Virus record (IMG/VR): IMGVR_UViG_3300044766_000136
Span: 1-40,734 of that record
DNA: 40,734 bases
Strand: one strand, 5' to 3'
Source of the DNA: a virus
Made by a program: the position numbers and the translations under genes
In this document: piece by piece, positions 1 to 6,712 of the stretch
Numbering within the stretch: position 1 is the first letter of the stretch
Layout: each line of letters begins with the position of its first letter
The notes under the pieces: generated by a model
The model's database searches: none
What the model was told of the DNA's origin: nothing
The model's input: the letters and a program-made list of their open reading frames with translations, nothing else

Positions 1-127
1 TCGAGGATTCGGTAACCCACGAGTCCTTTCCTGTCGCCGCACCCAGGCAGTTGATTGAGCCCTTTGAGGGTGCCGCGATTAACGCCAACCTTTGGACAGA
101 GGTTGAGGTTTTGGATTCAACCAAGGC
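1..127. repeat. Terminal direct repeat, left copy (circular junction)
   Basis: Bases 1-127 are identical to 40608-40734. A coding frame continues across the junction without a break, so the genome is circular or circularly permuted and 40,607 bp long. A repeat of exactly 127 bp fits a k-mer overlap left by an assembler better than a biological terminal redundancy (inference). Confidence 0.95.
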
Positions 128-677
128 TTTTGCCCCAGGCTTGCTCACCTATCATCTCCATGGAACTGGTGAATCAGAAGATGTGGGGCTCTATGGCAAA
201 GACATTAAGACCTGGAATATCGACAAGGGTTTGCAGTTTGAGTGCCGACTGGCCGTCCATGTTCTGCCGACTTCCGCATCTGAATTAATAATCGGGGTTA
301 TGAATGACAGTTACGGCGCCGCAAGCATGAACGTCGGGGCAGCTGACTCAATTGATAAACATGCCTTGTTTGTGTTTGACGGGTCTGGTCTCTGCAAGAT
401 CTTTAACGATGACGGCACCGATGAACACGATGCGATCACGACCGGAATCACAGTCGTCCCGGATATCTATCACATTTTCCGAATCGATTTCACCAATCCC
501 GCCGATGTGAAGTTCTATATCGACGGCGTGTGTGTCGCTTCAACCACAGTCTTCAAGATGAACACCGTTGCTGCCCTATTGGTTCAGCCTGTTGTTATGT
601 TGACCAAGCTTGCGGCTGACACGGGTCTTGGAGACATCTACCTGAACTATATCAAGCTGTGGAGTACACGAACATAG
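1..677 (+). CDS. Head-associated protein with concanavalin/LamG-like fold, C-terminal part (continues from 40568)
   Basis: This is the main part of a 238-residue protein whose start codon is at 40568 on the other side of the circular junction. The frame is open from base 3. The alternation of short beta strands and the segment FRIDFTNPADVKFYIDGV resemble LamG/concanavalin-A-like jelly-roll domains, which often decorate phage heads or tails and can bind glycans (inference; no catalytic motif is visible). It is the last gene before a strong terminator and follows the capsid gene and one small structural gene, so it is probably a head decoration or minor structural protein made in high amount. 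It stops with TAG at 675-677, which shows that TAG is a normal stop in this phage. Confidence 0.7.
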   Translation, partial: EDSVTHESFPVAAPRQLIEPFEGAAINANLWTEVEVLDSTKAFAPGLLTYHLHGTGESEDVGLYGKDIKTWNIDKGLQFECRLAVHVLPTSASELIIGVMNDSYGAASMNVGAADSIDKHALFVFDGSGLCKIFNDDGTDEHDAITTGITVVPDIYHIFRIDFTNPADVKFYIDGVCVASTTVFKMNTVAALLVQPVVMLTKLAADTGLGDIYLNYIKLWSTRT

Positions 678-718
678 CATCACCCCACCATCCCCTGACC
701 AAGGATGGGCTTAGCCGC

Positions 719-763
719 CCGGGAGACTGGGTTTCCTCCTTTCCCCGGTCTCCCGGATTTTTT
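719..763 (+). terminator. Intrinsic terminator after the capsid gene block
   Basis: The arms CCGGGAGAC (719-727) and GTCTCCCGG (748-756) pair perfectly over 9 bp and are followed by a run of six T (758-763). It lies between the capsid/decoration genes and the head-tail connector genes, all on the same strand. It would lower expression of the connector and tail genes relative to the capsid genes unless transcription reads through. Confidence 0.85.
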
Positions 764-793
764 ATTAAAAGATAATTTGAGGTCCGCAATCCT

Positions 794-1378
794 ATGAAGC
801 TTGAGCTTATAACTGCGCCAGCACTCGAACCGGTCACATATGATCAAGTCATCCACCATCTCAGGATGGACCTCTTTGATGAGGCTTTGGATGAATCGTT
901 CCAACTTTATATTGACCGGCTTATCGCTGCAATCCGACGGGCTTGCGAAGCGTTTACCAATAGAGCCTTCATCACCCAGACCTGGAGACAATATCTTGAA
1001 TCCTGGCCCTCCAAAAACTACATCGAGCTCCTCAAACCACCTCTTCAGAGCGTGACACACGTCAAATATACGGATCTAGACGGTGTTCAGACCACCTTGG
1101 ACGCCGCTTCCTATACGGTCGATATCAAATCCATCAAAGGCCGGGTCGTCCTGATACCGAATGAATCATGGCCTTCAGTGAGTCTCTATTCTTCCAATCC
1201 CATCGAGATTGAATTTGTCGCCGGCCATGGAGATAACCCGGAAGACGTTGACGCAGGGATCCAGCATGCGATCTTGCTTCAGATTGGGGATCTCTGGGAG
1301 AACCGGGAGGACTTTCGGGATGGAAATCTGGTTAAACCGAGCGAAATGCTGCTCTGGCCGTATAAAGTGTTCTATTGA
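794..1378 (+). CDS. Head-tail connector protein, gp6-like (phiE125 gp8 type)
   Basis: This 194-residue protein is the probable ring that attaches below the portal and starts the neck. It has the family's features: N-terminal helices that start with a proline-containing PVTYDQVIHHLRMD-type segment, the RAFITQTWRQYLESWP stretch, a central beta part, and a C-terminal helix AILLQIGDLWENREDF. HK97 gp6 is shorter; the phiE125 gp8-like branch is about this length. The start is ATG with a weak GAGG 11 bases upstream, just past the terminator. It is the first gene of the connector block and is followed by head closure, gp10-like and tail-completion genes in the usual order. Confidence 0.85.
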   Translation: MKLELITAPALEPVTYDQVIHHLRMDLFDEALDESFQLYIDRLIAAIRRACEAFTNRAFITQTWRQYLESWPSKNYIELLKPPLQSVTHVKYTDLDGVQTTLDAASYTVDIKSIKGRVVLIPNESWPSVSLYSSNPIEIEFVAGHGDNPEDVDAGIQHAILLQIGDLWENREDFRDGNLVKPSEMLLWPYKVFY

Positions 1379-1414
1379 TTTGCAGACGTGTGCAGAGTTT
1401 GAAGAGGGCATACC

Positions 1415-1753
1415 GTGAATTCCGGGAAATTAAAACATCGAATCGAGATCCAGAATAGCACTGAGCTGAGAAGCGCCTCCGGTGCGGTGACCGGTCAGAC
1501 GTGGCATCCTTTCTGCTACGTATGGGCCGCGATGGAGCCCCTGAGCGGAAAAGAATACTTTGCCGCCGCTCAGATCCAGTCCACCATCTCGCACAAAATC
1601 ACGATCCGATACCGGGCCGGGATCAAGCCCTATTACCGGGCGACGTGGAATGACCGGATTTTCAATATTATCTCCATCATTAACACCCGGGAAGAGAACC
1701 GGGAGCTAATTCTGTATTGCACCGAATGGATAGAACCAGATGGCGGAGTTTGA
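1415..1753 (+). CDS. Head-tail adaptor / head closure protein (SPP1 gp16-like)
   Basis: 112 residues, starting with GTG. The opening SGKLKHRIEIQNSTE and the following strand-rich sequence with WAAMEPLSGKEYFAA and the KITIRYRAGI segment are typical of the phage head closure family, which forms the ring that closes the head channel and docks the tail. The size matches the family (about 105-115 residues). The end overlaps the next gene by 14 bases, which implies translational coupling. Confidence 0.88.
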   Translation: MNSGKLKHRIEIQNSTELRSASGAVTGQTWHPFCYVWAAMEPLSGKEYFAAAQIQSTISHKITIRYRAGIKPYYRATWNDRIFNIISIINTREENRELILYCTEWIEPDGGV

Positions 1754-2219
1754 GATCCAAGCCGAAGGATTCTCAGAGTTGATGGAGCAGTTTGATGCTT
1801 TCTGTTCTCCGAAGCTTCAAATAAAGCTTGTCCAAAATTCTGTGAGAGAGGCAGCAAGGCCCGTGAAAGAGGACGCCGAGCGAAGATTGGGGCGCGGAAA
1901 AGGCTGTATCGCCGTTGGGAAACCCAAACATTGGGGTTGGGGTATCGGCGCGGTTGCCGCGATCGGGATTGGGATCGCCAAAAAGCACTGGCAATTGATC
2001 TTTACAGAATATGGGACGGTCGAACGGTTCACAAAAAAGAAAGCGAGACGTGGAAAGATCACGGCGAGGCCTTTTATCCGGCCTGCGCTTGACAGCAAGA
2101 AGAATGAGGCGGTCGACCGGATGCGGAGATATTTGGAGCTGGCCCTGAGCGCTCTTTTCGAGGGGAAGCAAAAAGATGTTCCTGATGTCCCGGAGGTGAG
2201 CGATGCCGGTTCAGAATGA
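1740..2219 (+). CDS. HK97 gp10-family tail-joining protein
   Basis: 159 residues. It has the family pattern of an N-terminal amphipathic helix (SELMEQFDAF), a VREAARPVKEDAERR helix, a central strand region ending EYGTVERFTKK, and the ARPFIRPALDSKKNEAVDRM segment; the TARPFIRPA motif is the best marker. In HK97-like phages this protein acts in head-tail joining or as tail completion. It overlaps both neighbours (14 bp upstream, 17 bp downstream). Confidence 0.88.
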   Translation: MAEFEIQAEGFSELMEQFDAFCSPKLQIKLVQNSVREAARPVKEDAERRLGRGKGCIAVGKPKHWGWGIGAVAAIGIGIAKKHWQLIFTEYGTVERFTKKKARRGKITARPFIRPALDSKKNEAVDRMRRYLELALSALFEGKQKDVPDVPEVSDAGSE

Positions 2220-2580
2220 GATTTATAGCCGACTCTCTACCTACGCTGGCCTGATAGCCCTGGTGGGTATGAGGATCTACCCCCTGACGATTCCGGATAA
2301 AGAACCTCTTCCGGCGGTGACTTATTTCATCGTGAGTGATGTTCCGGAGCACGCGATGGGAGCTGATGCGGATATCGAAACCATCCGCTTGCAGATAAGC
2401 TGCTGGGCTGATGATTATGATGCCGCAAAGGCCATTGAAGTCCAAGTGAAAACAGCTTTAAGTCGATATCGGGGAGGGAATATCAAGGATTGTTTCTTTG
2501 ACAATTCCTTAGATCTCTATGACGGGAATGAGGATATCTATCACATTCCTATTGATTTTATCGTCTTTTTCAAAACATGA
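2203..2580 (+). CDS. Tail completion protein, DUF3168 family
   Basis: 125 residues. The N-terminal helix EIYSRLSTYAGLIALVG with the strands RIYPLTIP and PAVTYFIVSD, and the later IRLQISCWADDYDAAKAI segment, match DUF3168 (lambda gpU-like tail terminator). This protein caps the tail tube at the head end and sets where tube growth stops. Its position between the gp10-like gene and the tail tube genes is the standard one. Confidence 0.85.
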   Translation: MPVQNEIYSRLSTYAGLIALVGMRIYPLTIPDKEPLPAVTYFIVSDVPEHAMGADADIETIRLQISCWADDYDAAKAIEVQVKTALSRYRGGNIKDCFFDNSLDLYDGNEDIYHIPIDFIVFFKT

Positions 2581-2592
2581 GGAGGTAACACC

Positions 2593-3336
2593 GTGGGCCA
2601 GATTATACTCTCAAATGTGAAACTGTGGGCGGGGAAATACGACATGAGTGGCAAACTTAATTCCATCGCACTCAACGATGACCCTACCATCCTGGATAAT
2701 ACCACTTTTGGGATGGATGCCAAATCAAACAAGAAGGGATTGGATGTGATCACGGCCGCCCTGGCTGGATTCTGGGAGCAGGAGCCCGATGAGTACTTCT
2801 CTGGACTCGGGATCCCGAACGTCCCGATGACGATTGCTCCCGAACCCACGATCGGTGGGCCAGCTTACAGTTTCCTTTCCCAGAATATTCAGTATACTCC
2901 CATGGAGGGAAGCGTTGGGGAGCTTCTAAAATTCAATGTCAAATCAGAGTCGGTCGGGACGAAGATGATCCGGGGCCACATTCTTGAGAATGGCGTTACC
3001 GCCAGGATAGCGTCGGGAAGTGGCGCCGCGCTTCTCCTGCCTGCTCCCTCCGCGGGTCAATACCTTTATGGAGTGCTCCATGTCATCAGCGCGGCCACAT
3101 CGGTAGGGGATACCCTGGACGTGATCATCGAGAGCGATGATGTGGTGGGCTTCGGAGGCACACCCGAAACGCACATTGCTTTCACTCAGGCGTTAGGAAA
3201 TGGCCTGGGGACCTACCAATGGGCCGTCCCCATCGCCGCCGGAGCAATCACTGACACGTATTGGAGAACATCCTGGACCATTGTGGACGACGACGATCCA
3301 TCGTTTAAGCTGGTGGTTTTTATGGGTATTATTTAA
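2593..3336 (+). CDS. Major tail (tube) protein paralogue A with C-terminal extra domain
   Basis: 247 residues, GTG start with AGGAGGT nine bases upstream. The first 60 residues (MGQIILSNVKLWAGKYDMSG, then LNDDPTILDNTTFGMDAKSN, KKGLD) match the start of the next gene closely, so the two are tandem paralogues. The N-terminal part is the tail-tube fold; the longer C-terminal part (about residues 110-247) carries an additional beta-rich region absent from the shorter paralogue. Phages often have one tube protein with an added surface domain. Which of the two forms the bulk of the tube is not visible from sequence. Confidence 0.75.
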   Translation: MGQIILSNVKLWAGKYDMSGKLNSIALNDDPTILDNTTFGMDAKSNKKGLDVITAALAGFWEQEPDEYFSGLGIPNVPMTIAPEPTIGGPAYSFLSQNIQYTPMEGSVGELLKFNVKSESVGTKMIRGHILENGVTARIASGSGAALLLPAPSAGQYLYGVLHVISAATSVGDTLDVIIESDDVVGFGGTPETHIAFTQALGNGLGTYQWAVPIAAGAITDTYWRTSWTIVDDDDPSFKLVVFMGII

Positions 3337-3365
3337 ACAATCTAACTATAGGGAGGTAGGAGAAA

Positions 3366-3797
3366 ATGGGACAGATAATTTTGAGTGATTGTTCGGTTGT
3401 AATCGGATCGATCACCATCCCGACCAACGGGATCAAGAGTGTCACGATCAACGACACCCCGGAAATGAAAGATAACACCGGGATGGGGATGACCGCCAAA
3501 TCGAGCAAGAAGGGCCTCGATGATTGGACGATCGATATCGAGATCTTCCAGGACTATATCACCGGGGGGCTTGATGAGGACCTCTGGGCACTTTTTGATG
3601 CCGGAACGACCGTCGGTGCAATAGCGATCATGCCTGCGACTGTGGGAGGGATCGGCGTAAGCAACCCGGCTTATAAATCAACGGCGGGAATGCTGAAGAG
3701 TTATTCACCCATCGCCGCCGGGAGTGTTGGGGAGCTCGGGGTTGCTAAGTTACAGATTGTCCCGATGGGCGCCAAACTGACCAGGGCAACTACGTAA
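3366..3797 (+). CDS. Major tail (tube) protein paralogue B
   Basis: 143 residues, ATG start with a strong GGGAGGTAGGAG site. It shares the MGQIILS start and the NDTPEMKDNTGMGMTAKSSK, KKGLDDW segment with the preceding gene. Its short length fits a plain tail-tube subunit. It is followed by an unusual 159-bp structured intergenic region and then the tail chaperone genes. The tube assignment rests on the paralogy, size and position before the chaperone and tape measure. Confidence 0.78.
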   Translation: MGQIILSDCSVVIGSITIPTNGIKSVTINDTPEMKDNTGMGMTAKSSKKGLDDWTIDIEIFQDYITGGLDEDLWALFDAGTTVGAIAIMPATVGGIGVSNPAYKSTAGMLKSYSPIAAGSVGELGVAKLQIVPMGAKLTRATT

Positions 3798-3956
3798 AAG
3801 GCTCCCACGGAGGCCCCAAATAGGGGGACCAGAGTGCGGGCAGAATTTCGAACCGGGCCGCAAACAGCAGATTTTGGCTGATTTCACATATCAGATAATT
3901 TGGGGCCTTCTGGTCCCAGAAGTGACAAATTTTGGTAAGAAAAGGAGGATAATTTT
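3798..3956 (+). ncRNA. Candidate structured RNA element with interleaved inverted repeats before the tail chaperone
   Basis: No gene lies in these 159 bases, in a phage that otherwise packs its genes tightly. GGCCCCAAAT (3812-3821) is the exact complement of ATTTGGGGCC (3898-3907), and GGGACCAGA (3825-3833) is the exact complement of TCTGGTCCC (3909-3917). The order is L1-L2-R1-R2, so the two helices interlock (pseudoknot topology) or are alternatives. Between them lie shorter hairpins TGCGG/CCGCA (3835-3839, 3858-3862) and CAGC/GCTG (3865-3868, 3877-3880). The ribosome binding site AGGAGG follows at about 3943. Function is unknown; control of expression of the tail chaperone genes is a reasonable guess. 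Confidence 0.55.
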
Positions 3957-4343
3957 ATGGAGGAAAAGGTTCTAACTAAGGAAGACATCCTGGGTATGGA
4001 GGATTTGCAGAGGGAAAGAATCTACATTCCAGAGTGGAAGGGGACCGTGATCGTCCGGGGTCTGACGACCGCGGAAAGAGATGATTTTGAATCCCAAATC
4101 TTTACGGGGGAAGGAAAGAATAGGAAGTTTAACGCCAAAGATTTGAGATCCAAGCTTCTCTCCTTTTCAATCTGCAATGAGGCGGGAGAACGGATTTTCT
4201 CAGATTCAGACGTTGAGAAGCTTGGAAAGAGGAGCGCAAGGGCCACCGATAAACTCTTTGCCAAAGCCCAGGAACTCTCAGGCATTGGGGAGAAGGATGT
4301 TGAAGAGCTGCTAAAAAACTCAAAGCCCGACCAACCCGCCTAA
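3957..4343 (+). CDS. Tail assembly chaperone, short (gpG-like) product
   Basis: 128 residues, ATG start with AGGAGG upstream. The sequence RERIYIPEWKGTVIVRGLTTAERDDFE, broken here as IYIPEWKGTVIVRGL plus TTAERDDFE, is typical of siphovirus tail assembly chaperones that bind the tape measure protein and tail-tube subunits. The C-terminal part is charged and helical. The gene contains a slippery heptamer eight codons before its stop, so it is the short product of a frameshifting pair, as in lambda G/GT. Confidence 0.82.
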   Translation: MEEKVLTKEDILGMEDLQRERIYIPEWKGTVIVRGLTTAERDDFESQIFTGEGKNRKFNAKDLRSKLLSFSICNEAGERIFSDSDVEKLGKRSARATDKLFAKAQELSGIGEKDVEELLKNSKPDQPA

Positions 4344-4540
4344 CCGTTTTCAGGTTGGCTCGGGCTTTCAACCTCTGGGACGTGAACGAAGTGATGCGGA
4401 ATATGCCTTCTCGATTGCTTACGGAATGGATGGCCTTTTTTGAAATCGAACGGGAAGAGCAATTGACCATGGATCTAAGGAACAATGCGAAGACCGAAGA
4501 AAACAAAATGAGGATTAAAAGGGAATCCAGGAAGAGATAG
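3957..4540 (+). CDS. Tail assembly chaperone, -1 frameshift (gpGT-like) product
   Basis: Ribosomes that slip by -1 at A AAA AAC (4313-4319) leave the gpG-like frame after residue 121 and read 73 further codons to the TAG at 4538-4540, giving 194 residues. The -1 frame is open over the whole stretch. Its sequence FNLWDVNEVMRNMP...LTEWMAFFEIE is like the C-terminal (T) parts of other siphovirus chaperones. The product stops one base before the tape measure start codon. The slippery site is a textbook one; use in vivo is inferred. Confidence 0.82.
4313..4319 (+). other. Programmed -1 ribosomal frameshift site A AAA AAC
   Basis: In the zero frame the codons are CTA AAA AAC, which puts the classic heptamer X XXY YYZ (A AAA AAC) in the right phase. 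The -1 frame continues to 4540. This is the same location, eight codons before the gpG-like stop, as in many lambda-like tail chaperone genes. Confidence 0.85.
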
Positions 4541-6712
4541 ATGGCGACCACAAAACTCCTTGTTAATATCGAAGCCAATTCAGCGAAACTCGTCACCGAG
4601 ATGGAGAAAGCCCGGAAGAGCATCAGCAGCGTCAAGGATGCGCTCCAGGTCATCAGATTTGATTCCATCATTAACCTTGGCGAAAAGGCGATATCCGTCG
4701 GCAAACAGATTTATGAATTTGTCGAGATGGGGGCCAAAGTTAAATCCGTGGAGGATGCCTTCAACCTGATGGCCAAAAATTCGGGCGTAGCGATCAACAG
4801 CTTGATTTCGGATCTGAAGCGCGCTACTAACGAAACGATTGACGATTCTGATTTGATGATCAAGGCCACCCGGTTGATCGGTGAAGGATTTTCGTCCGAC
4901 CAGATTGCCAGCATCGGCGAGGCCTCCAGGACGGCGGCGAGGCTTATGGGAACCACCGTCAGCGAGGCCTACGCAAATCTGTCCGATGCCATCGTTAATC
5001 TTAGAGCAAAAGGACTGAAGACCGCAGGCTTTGTTATCGACCTCGAGGAGGCCTATGACAAGCATGCCAAGACCCTTGGAGTGAGCAAGGACGCTCTCAA
5101 TGACTATGGCAAGCAGATGGCCATAGTCAACGCCGTAAAGGAAAAGAACCTGGATTTGACCGGCAAACTCAACATTGCCCAGGAAACCGAATATGAGAAA
5201 CTGCAACAAAACGCCGCCCGATGGCAGGAAGTCAAGGAAGGAATCGGCGGAATGGCCCTGGAGGGCTGGAAAGAACTCCAGTCGTACATATCGTCAACCT
5301 ACTCCGGAATCAAAGATCTCTTCTCTTTACTGGACAGGGCAAAGGGCAATACTCCGACTTCCGGGGTGAACGTCTATGATATGTACAAGGGGCCTGAATC
5401 GGGGGCCGGGGCGGAGGCAAAGAGCCAGGTCAGCCAGGCGGCGATGCAGAAACTCGCAAAAGAGGCCGAGCATACCAAAAATTTGATACAAAACTTTGGT
5501 TGGGAAGATTGGGCCACCGGCGCGTATGATGCGACCACAAAGGGGACTCGGGCCGTGAACCAGATGAGGCTGGCTTATGATTCCACAGCCGATGCCATCA
5601 AGAAGTCTCTGGATTTGCAAAAGCAGTTAGCCGCCGGCCAGGAGGAGGCTCTTGGTATCGCTGAACGTCTCGGTGTGGGAACCAAGGCCGGGATGAACCA
5701 GTGGGTCAATAAGGACATTATCGGGGAGTATGAAAAGCTGTTGGGATCGGGGCTCTTCTCGGATGCCGAGATGAAACAGTTTGCCGAGAAGTATACCGGG
5801 GCCCTTAAGGATGCTATGTCAGGCGGATGGGGTGACATGCCGGAACTCAACCGCCTGATGGAAAGCGCTATTGGAAAGATCCAATCGATGAAAGTGGAGG
5901 ATACCGGTCTTGGAAAAACTCGCCAGCAGCTTGAAGAGATCCAAAAAACTATTGCTGCCTTGGACGCTTCATCCGTCAAGTTCAATTTCGACTCCGACAC
6001 CATCACCAACGCCAGCCGTCAGATTGATGATCTGAGAAACAAATTGACCAGCCTGGTTAATCAAGATTGGTCCGTTAATATTCCCATCTATGGATACGGG
6101 TCCGAACGGCTCCCCATCTCCGAGAAGATCAGCCAGATCGGGGGCCTGTTCGAGGGTATGTTCCAAGGGATATCCAATACAAGCATCAATATCAAGATCC
6201 CTACCAGCAGCATCAACGTCAAGGACATGATGGCCGAGGTCAGCAATGCCTATCAGTCGATGGGACCCGAAGTCGGGAAATCGATCCTGGGGCTCAACCA
6301 GCAGGACATTGCCAATTCCATCGCGGGCTATGAAGCCGAGCTTGCCCGCGTCAGCTCTCCGATGCTACAGCGATACGGGGTGGGGGTTATGAGCTCGGGC
6401 CGTTATTTTGAAAAGCAGGACCAGGCAACCGCCGCCAACGCCACGGCGCAGATCGAAAAACTGAAAGGGTTCCAGCAAATGCTCGAGCAAACCGGGTCGT
6501 ATGCGAACGCCCAGGCCGTTCAGGCGGCAACCCCGGCATCCGGAGGTGGTGGCGGGAGTTATTCCGACGGCGGAGTGACGGTCAATATCGGCACTATCTA
6601 CGTCAATGGGGAAAACGCAGAGGTTGTCGCAGCAGGACTCGATGCCCAGCTCGCAGACCTTTACCTCCGCGATCGCTCCAAACTCAAGAATGCCATCAAG
6701 GGGAGCGCATGA
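4541..6712 (+). CDS. Tail tape measure protein
   Basis: 723 residues. The start MATTKLLVNIEANSAKLVTE with long helical, coiled-coil-rich sequence, an Ala/Gly-rich hydrophobic middle and a C-terminal Gly-rich linker (GGGGGSYSDGG) followed by VTVNIGTIYVNGEN is typical of tape measure proteins. It sets tail length; at about 1.5 angstrom per residue it predicts a tail near 110 nm (estimate from the general rule). It begins directly after the chaperone stop and overlaps the next gene by 4 bases (ATGA). Confidence 0.92.
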   Translation: MATTKLLVNIEANSAKLVTEMEKARKSISSVKDALQVIRFDSIINLGEKAISVGKQIYEFVEMGAKVKSVEDAFNLMAKNSGVAINSLISDLKRATNETIDDSDLMIKATRLIGEGFSSDQIASIGEASRTAARLMGTTVSEAYANLSDAIVNLRAKGLKTAGFVIDLEEAYDKHAKTLGVSKDALNDYGKQMAIVNAVKEKNLDLTGKLNIAQETEYEKLQQNAARWQEVKEGIGGMALEGWKELQSYISSTYSGIKDLFSLLDRAKGNTPTSGVNVYDMYKGPESGAGAEAKSQVSQAAMQKLAKEAEHTKNLIQNFGWEDWATGAYDATTKGTRAVNQMRLAYDSTADAIKKSLDLQKQLAAGQEEALGIAERLGVGTKAGMNQWVNKDIIGEYEKLLGSGLFSDAEMKQFAEKYTGALKDAMSGGWGDMPELNRLMESAIGKIQSMKVEDTGLGKTRQQLEEIQKTIAALDASSVKFNFDSDTITNASRQIDDLRNKLTSLVNQDWSVNIPIYGYGSERLPISEKISQIGGLFEGMFQGISNTSINIKIPTSSINVKDMMAEVSNAYQSMGPEVGKSILGLNQQDIANSIAGYEAELARVSSPMLQRYGVGVMSSGRYFEKQDQATAANATAQIEKLKGFQQMLEQTGSYANAQAVQAATPASGGGGGSYSDGGVTVNIGTIYVNGENAEVVAAGLDAQLADLYLRDRSKLKNAIKGSA

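Noticed and set aside
1-127. Physical direct terminal repeats of a linear virion
   Set aside because: The length equals a common assembler k-mer, and a gene crosses the repeat without interruption; a circular assembly explains it.
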